DNA of 11,857 bases, taken from positions 1 to 11,857 of the forward strand of contig RFIK01000031.1 in NCBI GenBank assembly GCA_003695605.1, in the 5' to 3' direction. Both the position numbers and the translations under genes were made by a program. Source of the stretch: Chlorobiota bacterium (lineage in GTDB: Bacteria > Bacteroidota > Ignavibacteria > Kapaibacteriales > NICIL-2). Below, in pieces: positions 1 to 7,696 of the stretch. Each line of letters begins with the position of its first letter. The stretch's first letter is position 1. The notes under the pieces are model-generated. The model saw only the letters and a program-made list of their open reading frames with translations. It was not told the origin of the DNA and did no database searches.

Positions 1-337
1 AGTAGTTGTCCGTTCCCACTAAGTCGCAGATCGGAAAGCCTCTCCGACGATCGAGGAGTGCCTCCAAAAACGCAAGCGAAACGGTGTACGGCTCCTGCTG
101 ATCGCCCCACAAGTCGCGCCAAACGTCCGGGTCGTGCTGGCGCAGCCATTCGAAAAAACGCTGCTCGAACGCAGGGAGCCGAATCAAACCGTAGCGGCCA
201 TACCGCTCCGCGAGTTCACGAGCAAGATCTGGTGTGAGTGCCTCGAAGATTGCCTCTGGAATTGTCAGTGGCGTATCGCGCTCAAGATGCTCGCCAAACC
301 AGCGAAGGACTTCCTCGCGCTCCATTGGTGATACCAT
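1..337 (-). CDS. Partial hypothetical protein (N-terminal 112 residues)
   Basis: An open frame runs leftward from an ATG at 337 off the window edge without a stop, so only the N-terminal 112 residues are visible. The frame is rich in Glu, Arg, Leu and Trp and reads as a soluble helical protein. Segments such as RYGLIRLPAFEQRFFEWL and DPDVWRDLWGD suggest amphipathic helices. There is no signal peptide or membrane segment. A second in-frame ATG at 325 (MEREEV) is an alternative start, and neither has a clear ribosome binding site. The gene lies 29 bp downstream of the MFS transporter stop on the same strand, so the two are probably co-transcribed. I do not recognise the family. Confidence 0.6.
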   Translation of the reverse strand, partial: MVSPMEREEVLRWFGEHLERDTPLTIPEAIFEALTPDLARELAERYGRYGLIRLPAFEQRFFEWLRQHDPDVWRDLWGDQQEPYTVSLAFLEALLDRRRGFPICDLVGTDNY

Positions 338-366
338 GGAAAATGCTCAATGCAAAATTGCATCCG

Positions 367-1554
367 TCAGTTCGTGTGTGTTCTTCCAGAAATGAACCAG
401 ATCGCTGCAGCAGCTCCTTGTAGTGCAGCCCCTGCAATTGCCATCGCCATCGGGTGCCAGCGATAGAGCATGCCCAGGAGGCTACTTCCCAAAAACCACG
501 CGCCGCCATACCATGCACTCAGCAATCCGAACGCACTCCCACGCAGTCGCGCAGGAACGATCACCGCAACACTTGCCCGCAGGATAGACTCGTGCGCTCC
601 CATACCAACGCCCCACGCAACAACGCCAAGTGCCAGCGCGACTGGCAAGACAATGCCCGAAGTAGGAGAGCCACTTGCGACGACGAGCACTGACGCGATG
701 CTACTGACCACACTTGCTGCAGCAAGTGTTCGTAGTCCGAGCCGATCGAAAAGCCGCCCGAGCACAAGCGCTGCAAGTGCATCCACCGCCATTGCAAGTG
801 CATACAGAAGCGGCACAAGTGCTTGACCGAAGCCCGCAGTATGAATGTGATACGCCAGCAAGGGGAAGTCCACCATTCCTGCAGCAGCAAGGCATGCGGC
901 GATGAGGAAGCGATAGAATGTCGTCGGAAGTGCGACTGGCGTTGCATTCATTTCCATGCTCTGCAGAGGCGCCTGTTCGGCGGGGGGAAATCGTCGTTCG
1001 ACGAGACGCAATGCGCCCAACGCTGCGAGCGCAGGGACAATGAGCAATCCCAGCGCACCGCGATAGCCAAGCCCAACTGCCATCGCTGCTGCGACGAGCA
1101 GTGGCCCGCTGACCGCACCAATTTGGTCGAGTGCTTCGTGGATGCCAAAGCCCTTTCCGTGACCAATGTGTTGCGTTGCCTGTGCAAGGAGAGCATCACG
1201 TGCTGGAGCACGGATAGCTTTGCCCAACCGCTCAGCAATAACACACACTGCGGCGATCTCCCACCGCCCGACAAGCGCCAGGAGCGGTACCGCCAGCAGG
1301 TTCACGGTATAGCCAATCCAGACCAGGAGCCAATACCGTTGCTTCCGATCAGCAAGCCGCCCACTTACGAGCCGTAAACCATAGCCGACAAGCTCTCCTG
1401 CACCCGATACCACGCTGATAGCTACAGCACTGGCACCCAGGACGGCCATGTAGGGACCGATGATACTCCGGGCAGATTCGTACGTAACGTCTGCGAGCAA
1501 ACTCACAACGCCGAAGAGAACTACGCTCCAGAGAGCACGACGCTGGTGATCCAT
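367..1554 (-). CDS. Major facilitator superfamily (MFS) transporter
   Basis: A 395-residue, highly hydrophobic protein with about twelve predicted membrane helices, the usual MFS size. It should be an inner-membrane secondary transporter; the substrate cannot be read from sequence. The cytoplasmic loop after helix 2 carries a variant of the MFS signature (SGRLADRKQR, near residues 64-73). A second conserved stretch, ERLGKAIRAPARDALLA (residues 108-124), is followed by GFGIHEALDQIGAVSGPLL (about 135-153). Together these resemble bacterial MFS_1 proteins often annotated as putative drug or metabolite exporters. The ATG at 1554 begins MDHQRRALW directly before the first helix and is the natural start. 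It has no Shine-Dalgarno sequence, but a TAAATTTG box lies about 26 bp upstream. Divergent from adenine deaminase and probably co-transcribed with the partial gene downstream. Confidence 0.85.
   Translation of the reverse strand: MDHQRRALWSVVLFGVVSLLADVTYESARSIIGPYMAVLGASAVAISVVSGAGELVGYGLRLVSGRLADRKQRYWLLVWIGYTVNLLAVPLLALVGRWEIAAVCVIAERLGKAIRAPARDALLAQATQHIGHGKGFGIHEALDQIGAVSGPLLVAAAMAVGLGYRGALGLLIVPALAALGALRLVERRFPPAEQAPLQSMEMNATPVALPTTFYRFLIAACLAAAGMVDFPLLAYHIHTAGFGQALVPLLYALAMAVDALAALVLGRLFDRLGLRTLAAASVVSSIASVLVVASGSPTSGIVLPVALALGVVAWGVGMGAHESILRASVAVIVPARLRGSAFGLLSAWYGGAWFLGSSLLGMLYRWHPMAMAIAGAALQGAAAAIWFISGRTHTN
710..729. repeat. 20-bp perfect palindrome inside the MFS gene
   Basis: The sequence ACACTTGCTGCAGCAAGTGT is its own reverse complement over all 20 bases. 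It encodes part of a Leu-Ala-Ala-Ala-Ser run in the transporter. Its core half, CACTTGC/GCAAGTG, recurs nearby at 570-576, 672-678, 773-779 and 794-800, and elsewhere at 1884-1890, 2981-2987, 4989-4995 and 5367-5373. Part of this follows from Ala-Leu-Ala codon choice (GCA CTT GCA), so a function is not established. Confidence 0.6.
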
Positions 1555-1579
1555 TCAGGAGAAGTATCGTTCGTGCGAG

Positions 1580-1587
1580 CAAATTTA
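1580..1587 (-). promoter_or_regulatory. Candidate -7 box for the MFS gene
   Basis: On the minus strand this reads TAAATTTG, a match to the Bacteroidota primary-sigma consensus TAnnTTTG, ending about 25 bp before the MFS start codon. No clear -33 TTTG was found at the usual 19-bp spacing, so support is weak. Confidence 0.35.
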
Positions 1588-1615
1588 TCGAGCACATGTT
1601 GCACCCCGAGTGCTG

Positions 1616-1623
1616 TAATTTTG
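1616..1623 (+). promoter_or_regulatory. Candidate -7 box for adenine deaminase
   Basis: TAATTTTG matches TAnnTTTG and lies 43 bp before the preferred ade start at 1667. It supports that start over the GTG at 1628, which would fall only 4 bp past the box. The best upstream TTG (1599-1601) is spaced too closely to be a standard -33 element. Confidence 0.35.
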
Positions 1624-1666
1624 ACCAGTGGTCACTCACCGGTGCCGTTTAGGCACACTGCGACCG

Positions 1667-3295
1667 ATGATTTATCAAGGCACACTTGTGGATATTCACT
1701 CCCGTGAGCTGTTCTTTGGGGAGCTCATCATCGAAGGAGATCGCATTCGCCGGATCACACACATCCGCTCCGGTGATGCGGGCCCGCCGTATCTGATGCC
1801 TGGCTTTGTGGATGCGCACGTACACGTCGAAAGTTCCATGCTCCCACCGCGAGAGTTCAGCCGAATGGCGACAGTGCACGGAACACTTGCTACCGTGAGC
1901 GATCCGCACGAGATCGCCAACGTCCTCGGCACCGACGGCGTGGCATGGATGCTCGCCAATGCAGCTGATGCCAGCATTCCAATCCTCTTCGGTGCACCGT
2001 CCTGCGTGCCTGCAACAGCATTCGAAACTGCTGGTGCAGTGCTCGATGCGGAGGCTGTCGCCTCTCTGCTTGCCGATGAGCGCATTGGGTATCTATCGGA
2101 GGTGATGAACTATCCGGCTGTCCTTGCAGGTGAGCAGGAGGTAATGGCAAAGATTACTGCCGCTCAAGCGGTTGGAAAGCCGATTGACGGACATGCACCA
2201 GGTTTGCGGGGGTCGGCCGCTGCACAGTATGCCCGCGCTGGCATTCAAACAGACCACGAATGCACCAGTCTCGAGGAAGCGCTCGACAAAATCGCTGCCG
2301 GTATGCACATCCTCATCCGCGAAGGTTCGGCAGCCAGAAATTTTGCAGCGCTCCATCCCTTGCTGGAGCAGTATCCCGAACGGGTGATGTTCTGCACTGA
2401 CGATCTCCATCCCGATGAACTAACAACCGGACACATCAACCGCATCGTCGCACGCGCTGTCCGGGAAGGCTATAACCTTTTCGATGTACTCCGCGCTGCA
2501 TCGCTCAATCCCGCGATCCACTATCGTCTGCCTATTGGGTTGCTGCGTCCAGGTGATCGAGCAGATTTCCTCGTCGTTGACTCGCTCGAATCGTTCGAGG
2601 TCGTCGAAACGTACGTTGCTGGGCACTGCGTTGCGCGGGAAGGTGTGCCGCTCCGCCAATGGTTCCCATGCAGCACGCCCAACCGATGGAAAGCCGTCGC
2701 AGTAACCACCGAGGATTTCCACCTCCCTGCACGTAGCGAGCGTATCCACGTCATTGGGGCGCGCGATGGCCAACTGGTAACCGATCACATCGTGCTCGAT
2801 GCACCGATACGCGAGGGATTGTACCTCCCCGATCCCACGCAGGACCTTGCAATGATCGCGGTCGTCAATCGCTACAACCACGCACACCCTGCAATTGGGT
2901 TCATCCGGGGATTTGGTCTCGAACGTGGGGCACTCGCCTCGAGCGTTGCGCACGATTCGCATAACATCGTTGCCGTCGGCGCAAGTGTCGAGGAGCTCGT
3001 TGCAGCAATCAATGCACTTGTCGCATGCGGCGGTGGACTTGCAGTTGCGGAAGGCAGTTCATGCCACGTTCTCCCCCTCCCAATCGCTGGGCTCATGAGC
3101 GACCGCAACGGCGACGACGTTGGCGTGCACTATCGTGCACTCGACACCCGTGCAAAAGAGCTTGGCTCAAGGCTTCGGGCGCCACTGATGACGCTCTCGT
3201 TCATGGCGCTGCTGGTAATTCCCGCACTCAAGATGAGCGACCGGGGGCTGTTCGACGTCGAACGGTTCGAGCTGATTCCGCTCGAAGCTCAGTAG
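1667..3295 (+). CDS. ade: Adenine deaminase
   Basis: A 542-residue amidohydrolase that converts adenine to hypoxanthine and ammonia in purine salvage; cytoplasmic. The metal site is visible: DAHVHVESS with His51 and His53, the bridging Glu145 in LSEVMNYP, His176 in DGHAPG, His197 in TDHECTS, and Asp245/246 in CTDDLHP. The C-terminal domain typical of Ade (as opposed to other amidohydrolases) is present, with DSHNIVAVG (around 431-439) and GGGLAVAEG (about 455-463). Length fits bacterial Ade (about 540-590). The frame is open from a GTG at 1628, but the ATG at 1667 starts MIYQGTLVDIHSRELF, where the family's N-terminal beta domain begins, so it is preferred. No Shine-Dalgarno sequence is seen. 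The stop overlaps that of the convergent porin gene. No other purine gene lies nearby. Confidence 0.93.
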   Translation: MIYQGTLVDIHSRELFFGELIIEGDRIRRITHIRSGDAGPPYLMPGFVDAHVHVESSMLPPREFSRMATVHGTLATVSDPHEIANVLGTDGVAWMLANAADASIPILFGAPSCVPATAFETAGAVLDAEAVASLLADERIGYLSEVMNYPAVLAGEQEVMAKITAAQAVGKPIDGHAPGLRGSAAAQYARAGIQTDHECTSLEEALDKIAAGMHILIREGSAARNFAALHPLLEQYPERVMFCTDDLHPDELTTGHINRIVARAVREGYNLFDVLRAASLNPAIHYRLPIGLLRPGDRADFLVVDSLESFEVVETYVAGHCVAREGVPLRQWFPCSTPNRWKAVAVTTEDFHLPARSERIHVIGARDGQLVTDHIVLDAPIREGLYLPDPTQDLAMIAVVNRYNHAHPAIGFIRGFGLERGALASSVAHDSHNIVAVGASVEELVAAINALVACGGGLAVAEGSSCHVLPLPIAGLMSDRNGDDVGVHYRALDTRAKELGSRLRAPLMTLSFMALLVIPALKMSDRGLFDVERFELIPLEAQ

Positions 3296-4434
3296 TTCAC
3301 CTGGAGTTGCAGCCAGATGGATTCACTCCGATGTTCTTGGATGCCGCTTGCTAACAGCGTGTGGCGGCTTATGTGCATGTATTCGCCCGTGAGCTTCAAT
3401 GCGGAACTTACGTACCACTCCGCTCCAGCTTCCCACTGGCCGAGATCGGTCATCGGAGCATCCGTCAGCGACTTGATCCCTCCGTGGAACGTTTGCCAAC
3501 GAGCAAAGGGGATCACACGGTAGCCACTCACGCTCGTGAGTGCATAGAGCATCACATATCCACCTTCGATTCGGCCGGAGCGCACGTACCCACCGCCACC
3601 GTTCCAAGGAGGCACATACCGCGGCGCTGTCCCCCAGACGTACTCGGCAAGCACCCCAATTGGCGCCGGCGAAATGGCAAGCGTGAGCGCGAAGCGTTCA
3701 TCGCGCAGTGCAGTGCTTTCCGCTTGAACGGTGCTGCTCGTCTGTGGTGTAAACAGACCAGTGAACGCTTGAATTGCTGGTTCGATCACCATCTCGCCAA
3801 GCTCGATTGGGTAGGTTGCCCGCGCTGACCAATAGGGCGTATGGTTGATTTTGGGGCGATTGAGGCCTTGGCCATTGTAGACGCCAATGCTGAGGCAGCC
3901 GTAATCTCCAGAGCCTTTATAGCCATTGCGGGTGAGCTTTGCGTAGATCGCCCGCGCATCGGGGGGCGCCCACATTGCAAAAATTCCAAGATCTCGTTGG
4001 CCTGGAAGAGAAGCAGCATCAACCACCTCTGCGCGCTCCATTGGGGGACGGAGCGAACTCGATTGCATGCTTTCATAGCTGAAGGGGACCTTGCTCAACC
4101 CGACACGCAACCGATACGTGTGTATCGAGTCGAGAAACACATCAAAATAGGCATCACGCAGTTGCAGAACGTTGAGCGTGCTACCGCTCGATGCAGCAAA
4201 ATCCGGCTGAATGTACATGAACACGTTCTCCGTGATAAAGCCCGAGAGAGTAAGCCGACCCCGGCGAATCGAAAAGCCGTTACTCTTCCACTCCGAGGGC
4301 GCATCGAGCGAGTGGACCTGCTCATAGCGAAGTTGGGTATAACCATGCAGGGAAATTCGCTGGTACCACGCAGTTTGCGCAAATGCTCCGCACACAATCA
4401 ACGGAAGTACTGCGAAGAACAGAGGCATTCGCAT
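3289..4434 (-). CDS. Outer-membrane porin, Porin_O_P (OprO/OprP-like) family
   Basis: A 381-residue protein starting MRMPLFFAVLPLIVCGAFAQ, a clear signal peptide with a likely cut near AFA/Q. The body has the Porin_O_P pattern: FSIRRGRLTLSG, then a segment like FMYIQPDF, LQLRDAYFDVF, LRVGLSKVPFSYESMQSS and a following PMERAEVVD. The chain ends LQLQVNY, with the terminal aromatic residue expected of a BAM-inserted beta-barrel. Family members are channels, some for phosphate or polyphosphate; the substrate here is not determinable. The frame extends to 4458, but an upstream TAGTTTTG box (4466-4473) would leave that start only 7 bp from the promoter, so 4434 (or 4428) is favoured. It lies 79 bp downstream of the OmpA-family gene on the same strand and may have its own promoter. 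Confidence 0.82.
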   Translation of the reverse strand: MRMPLFFAVLPLIVCGAFAQTAWYQRISLHGYTQLRYEQVHSLDAPSEWKSNGFSIRRGRLTLSGFITENVFMYIQPDFAASSGSTLNVLQLRDAYFDVFLDSIHTYRLRVGLSKVPFSYESMQSSSLRPPMERAEVVDAASLPGQRDLGIFAMWAPPDARAIYAKLTRNGYKGSGDYGCLSIGVYNGQGLNRPKINHTPYWSARATYPIELGEMVIEPAIQAFTGLFTPQTSSTVQAESTALRDERFALTLAISPAPIGVLAEYVWGTAPRYVPPWNGGGGYVRSGRIEGGYVMLYALTSVSGYRVIPFARWQTFHGGIKSLTDAPMTDLGQWEAGAEWYVSSALKLTGEYMHISRHTLLASGIQEHRSESIWLQLQVNY

Positions 4435-4465
4435 GTCACGGGGGAGGAGAACCAACACACGGCTG

Positions 4466-4473
4466 CAAAACTA
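4466..4473 (-). promoter_or_regulatory. Candidate -7 box for the porin gene
   Basis: Reads TAGTTTTG on the minus strand, matching TAnnTTTG, 32-39 bp before the porin ATG at 4434. A TATAAT-like stretch lies slightly further upstream (around 4498-4505). No convincing -33 element was found. The box suggests that the porin can be transcribed independently of the upstream OmpA gene. Confidence 0.35.
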
Positions 4474-4513
4474 CCGCACCTACCAGCAGCATTCGTATTA
4501 TAAGCTCGTAACA

Positions 4514-6487
4514 CTACCGCGGCGCCGATGGATCGAGCGGAGTTTCGACGACTATCGTGACCGTCCGGCAGTAGGAACGTCCTTCTGGAAGCGAGTTATC
4601 GAAGAGCAACTGCGACGAACCAATACCGCGGGCTTCCTCGATATGCACCGACGGGAGAATTGCCTCAATCGTCCGGCGAGTCTCGTCTGCCCGTGCTTGC
4701 GAGAGCTGCATGTTATACGCTGCTTCGCCGAGGCGATCGGTCGTGCCAGTAATGCGGACGCGGGAACGCGGAGTGATAGCACCCGCCACAAAGCGCTGAA
4801 CCAGGGCGCGATTTGACGGTGAAAGCTCGGCGCGGTCGAAATCGAAGACAACCAAGCTGAGACGCCGGCGCTCGAATTTGCTCGTCGTTCGCACAATCGG
4901 AAGGAACACGCGGCTCTGTAGCTGGCGGCCCTCGGCAGTCTCGGTGCGAAGCTCGCATTCGATCGAATCACGGTCTGCAATTTGTGGAGCAAGTGCTGCC
5001 AACGCTGCGGTGTCGAGGTCAATTCCCAGCACCGATGGGAGAGTGCCGTACCCTTGACGCCGAGCGAGAATAGCATTGCTGTAGCGAGCTTCAAGTTCCC
5101 AGCCAGCAGTTGGCAGCGTGCTTTCGGTGCGGAGCGTTGCACGGCTGCGGAGGACGACGTACTCCCGGAAGCGCTCATGCACGATGGGTGCGAAGACCGA
5201 CTGTTGCTCGCTGGCAAGCTCGACCCGGCGATTTTCCACCAAGCCTTCAGGGTAGGCAGGATTGGTGGGGATGCTCGGCGTTGGGATTGTTCGAACGACA
5301 AGCTGGCTCGGTCGGAGATGCCAACAGCTGGCAAGGTAGCCAGCGGTTGCCTCTGCGCGGGCTCGAGCAAGTGCTCGTTGCTCTGCGGGCGGGACTTCGC
5401 GTCCGTCGGTCGTACCCGTAATGAGCAGCACTGCTGTAGTATCAGCAGCAAGCCGCTTTCCAAGGATATGCAGCAGGTGATAGTAAATCCCCAGCGTTGA
5501 GCGCGGCAGTAGCGAATCAGCAAATCTTTCCGGATCAATCGGTGGGACGTAGCGCGGGGGAATCACACTCGACGCACTATCGAAGAACACGTACGGAAGG
5601 AGCGGGAAGGTTTCCGTCACAACTGCCTCTTGCACCGTGATCGGTTCCGGCGATGCAAGGCTAAGCATCTGCAGTGGCGTGGTCGGCTCTTCTGGTTGTG
5701 GTGGTGGAGGTGGCGGCAGCGGTTCCGGCGGTGGGGTGCTCCAGTTCACACGGATGCCAACTGCGGCAAATGCTGCGTGGACTGTCCACTGGTACGTCGA
5801 GCGAATCGAGCCGAGACCGTAGCGAATGCCCAGTTCCGGCATCAGCGCTATCCGTTCACGAAGTGGGAGTGTAGCACCCACCGAGGTGACAACCCCGAAT
5901 GTCGTCGCAGCATCTGGAATTGCACCGCTCGCAATCGTATGGCGACGCGTTCCATCGGGAAAGAGCAATGCTGCAGGCTGGATAATCTCTTCGGTTTGCT
6001 CGTAATCGGCGCCGAACGCTGGATGGGAGACATCCCCACCAACGCGAAGCCAGAAGGGTATTTCCAGACCAATCGCACGCAATGGATAGATCCGACCGCT
6101 CAGCTCGAGGCCAAGATACCGTAGTGTCGCGTTCCACACGTGCCGCCGCAAATATGGGACATAGGCTCCTTGCGCTGGGTCATAGGCTTCTAATCCATTG
6201 TCGGTCACAAGTTCCAATCGTGCAGGGCGGTGCCAGAGCGTGGCGCGCAGGCTCCCTTCAATCCATGGTAAGACTGACCTGTCGTAGCTGACGCCGAACA
6301 GAATGCCGCTGGAGCGTCCGCGTGTGAACTCACCACACTCGGGCTGCCCGTCGTAAACCGGGATGGATGCACGGTGATCAAGGAGCGACCAGCCCCCGAA
6401 TACACCCCACCATTCAACATCGGAATCGGCGCGTGCGATAAGTACCTGCAGTGTGAGACAAACTCCAACCAAAATGCACATGCGCAT
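4514..6487 (-). CDS. OmpA-family outer-membrane protein with two OmpA-like domains
   Basis: A 657-residue secreted protein. Residues 1-20 form a signal peptide (MRMCILVGVCLTLQVLIARA). Residues about 22-250 alternate polar and hydrophobic residues as in an N-terminal beta-barrel. A Pro-rich linker (about 251-268, PPPEPLPPPPPPQPEEP) follows. Two OmpA C-terminal-type domains come next. The first (about 296-424) has YVFFDSAS, TGTTDG, ARARAEA and ENRRVEL. The second (about 542-649) has VVFDFDRAELSPSNRALV, ITGTTDRLGEAAYN, LSQARADETR and a final YCRTVTIVVE. A beta-rich segment (425-541) separates them. OmpA domains bind peptidoglycan non-covalently, so the protein probably links outer membrane to cell wall. 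The frame is open to 6559; the ATG at 6487 is chosen because it gives a proper signal peptide. It is divergent from the barrel gene at 6644. Confidence 0.85.
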   Translation of the reverse strand: MRMCILVGVCLTLQVLIARADSDVEWWGVFGGWSLLDHRASIPVYDGQPECGEFTRGRSSGILFGVSYDRSVLPWIEGSLRATLWHRPARLELVTDNGLEAYDPAQGAYVPYLRRHVWNATLRYLGLELSGRIYPLRAIGLEIPFWLRVGGDVSHPAFGADYEQTEEIIQPAALLFPDGTRRHTIASGAIPDAATTFGVVTSVGATLPLRERIALMPELGIRYGLGSIRSTYQWTVHAAFAAVGIRVNWSTPPPEPLPPPPPPQPEEPTTPLQMLSLASPEPITVQEAVVTETFPLLPYVFFDSASSVIPPRYVPPIDPERFADSLLPRSTLGIYYHLLHILGKRLAADTTAVLLITGTTDGREVPPAEQRALARARAEATAGYLASCWHLRPSQLVVRTIPTPSIPTNPAYPEGLVENRRVELASEQQSVFAPIVHERFREYVVLRSRATLRTESTLPTAGWELEARYSNAILARRQGYGTLPSVLGIDLDTAALAALAPQIADRDSIECELRTETAEGRQLQSRVFLPIVRTTSKFERRRLSLVVFDFDRAELSPSNRALVQRFVAGAITPRSRVRITGTTDRLGEAAYNMQLSQARADETRRTIEAILPSVHIEEARGIGSSQLLFDNSLPEGRSYCRTVTIVVETPLDPSAPR

Positions 6488-6563
6488 TGAACAGTCGAAA
6501 AATGTACGCAACACGTTGGCTATGCAAACAACACGCCAAGTAACACGCCTGCTGTGCAATCGT

Positions 6564-6588
6564 TGCAGTGCCGAACGGTACTACTGCA
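6564..6588. promoter_or_regulatory. Imperfect palindrome in the divergent ompA / 6644 promoter region
   Basis: AGTGCCG-AA-CGGTACT (6567-6582) is a 7-bp inverted repeat with one mismatch. Flanking TGCAGT (6564-6569) and ACTGCA (6583-6588) add a second overlapping inverted repeat. It lies between two divergently transcribed envelope genes, where a shared operator could sit. No regulator is identified and chance occurrence is possible. Confidence 0.3.
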
Positions 6589-6634
6589 GCATAGTGAATG
6601 CGAAATTTGTTGTTAGGTCTGAACAACTCGCAGC

Positions 6635-6639
6635 GGAGG
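6635..6639 (+). promoter_or_regulatory. Shine-Dalgarno sequence for the 6644 gene
   Basis: GGAGG lies four bases before the ATG at 6644. It fixes that start over the in-frame ATGs at 6653 and 6659. It stands out because no other gene in this window has a comparable site. A GAAATTTG sequence at 6602-6609 is one base from the TAnnTTTG promoter box. Confidence 0.6.
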
Positions 6640-6643
6640 AACA

Positions 6644-7552
6644 ATGCGCAATATGGTGATGCTGTTTGTGATTATTGGAGCATGCCTGTACGGGCAGCGC
6701 TTTCCCGACCGCTGGATCGCGCTCAACCCATTACTCGATTCATCACGACGTATCGAACCAGGGAAACTCGGATGGATGCATTCCCTCGTGGGTTGGGGCG
6801 AGTTTGGCGGCTACCTGTCTGGTGACCGCGAGCACGCATGGATCCAGCGCTTGGGTACACTCATCGAGCTTGTCCGTATCGGTGAGCGCTCCAGCCTTGC
6901 GTTCGCCAGCGAAATCGAGTTTATCGCGAATCCCGACAATGACATTCGGTTCAATCCACGTGCGGTCTTCTGGCAGGAGGGTTTTCTCTTCACACACCAG
7001 GTCGGCAAAGGCTTTTGGCAGCTTGGCTACTACCACCGCTGCAAGCACGATGTGGATAATCTCGACATTGGGCGCCAGCGTTCGCTCATCTACGGGAGCA
7101 TCGTTGGCAAATATCTCTTCCCGATCGCGGTTGCAGACTTCACTGGTGGAGCACTCGCTCGTGGCGATCTCTACACAATTCGGCTCGACGACAGAACACC
7201 ACCCAGCGATAATGGTAGCAACCCGGACCTCGAGCGATTACTCGCGACACTCGGCGGGAGCATCCATCTGCGCCGAGGTCTTGCCGATCCATGGCTGGGA
7301 CTTTACGCCAGTGCATGGACGAGCGCCAACTTTTACAGTGGTCGTCCGAATGCTAATCCAAACGCGGCGGCTGCTCCATTGATACGTCTCCACGGCGGTG
7401 TCGCAGCCGGTATTGCAATTACAGGTACCGCGCACTTCCGTATTGGGATTTCCTACGAATATTTGGCCGACACTGGCATCAATCCTATACCCGAAGCATC
7501 AGCGTTGCTTGCTGTGACGATTGCTGTCGTCAACCCAGCAGCGATGTGGTAG
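6644..7552 (+). CDS. Probable outer-membrane beta-barrel protein of unknown function
   Basis: A 302-residue protein with an N-terminal signal (MRNMVMLFVIIGACLYGQ) that could be cut by signal peptidase I before Gln18. IGAC could also be a loose lipobox, so a lipoprotein is not excluded. The mature chain is rich in Trp, Tyr, Gly and alternating beta-strand patterns and ends NPAAMW, a terminal aromatic residue as in BAM substrates. A central stretch (LGYYHRCKHDVDNLD, about residues 126-140) recalls the Tyr-His-(x)-Ser/Lys-His-x-x-Asp segments of DUF1207-like outer-membrane proteins, but I cannot confirm the family. The start is fixed by a good Shine-Dalgarno sequence. It lies 144 bp upstream of the protease fusion gene on the same strand and may be co-transcribed with it. 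No function is assigned. Confidence 0.7.
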   Translation: MRNMVMLFVIIGACLYGQRFPDRWIALNPLLDSSRRIEPGKLGWMHSLVGWGEFGGYLSGDREHAWIQRLGTLIELVRIGERSSLAFASEIEFIANPDNDIRFNPRAVFWQEGFLFTHQVGKGFWQLGYYHRCKHDVDNLDIGRQRSLIYGSIVGKYLFPIAVADFTGGALARGDLYTIRLDDRTPPSDNGSNPDLERLLATLGGSIHLRRGLADPWLGLYASAWTSANFYSGRPNANPNAAAAPLIRLHGGVAAGIAITGTAHFRIGISYEYLADTGINPIPEASALLAVTIAVVNPAAMW

Positions 7553-7696
7553 TCCCGCATGCGGTGGGAGAGATACATATTGATAGCTCGTTGCCTGCTA
7601 TAACGAAAGAGAACTTTCTCAAGGTTGCCGAATGCGGAAATCTTGGCACGGTATGTGATATGGCAGCGGCGGTGTCATTTTCGGTTATGTCCGTCT

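Noticed and set aside
823..1377. Open frame of 184 codons opposite the MFS gene
   Set aside because: The translation is Cys- and Arg-rich with no motif. The minus-strand MFS frame explains the region fully.
4552..5538. Long alternative frame inside the OmpA-family gene
   Set aside because: It is a shadow of the OmpA frame on the same strand. Its translation is rich in Ser, Arg and Cys with no recognisable domain, while the chosen frame has a signal peptide and two clear domains.
7625..7696. N-terminal extension of the protease from a TTG codon
   Set aside because: The extra 24 residues would bury the signal peptide, and TTG is a weak start. The ATG at 7697 is preferred.
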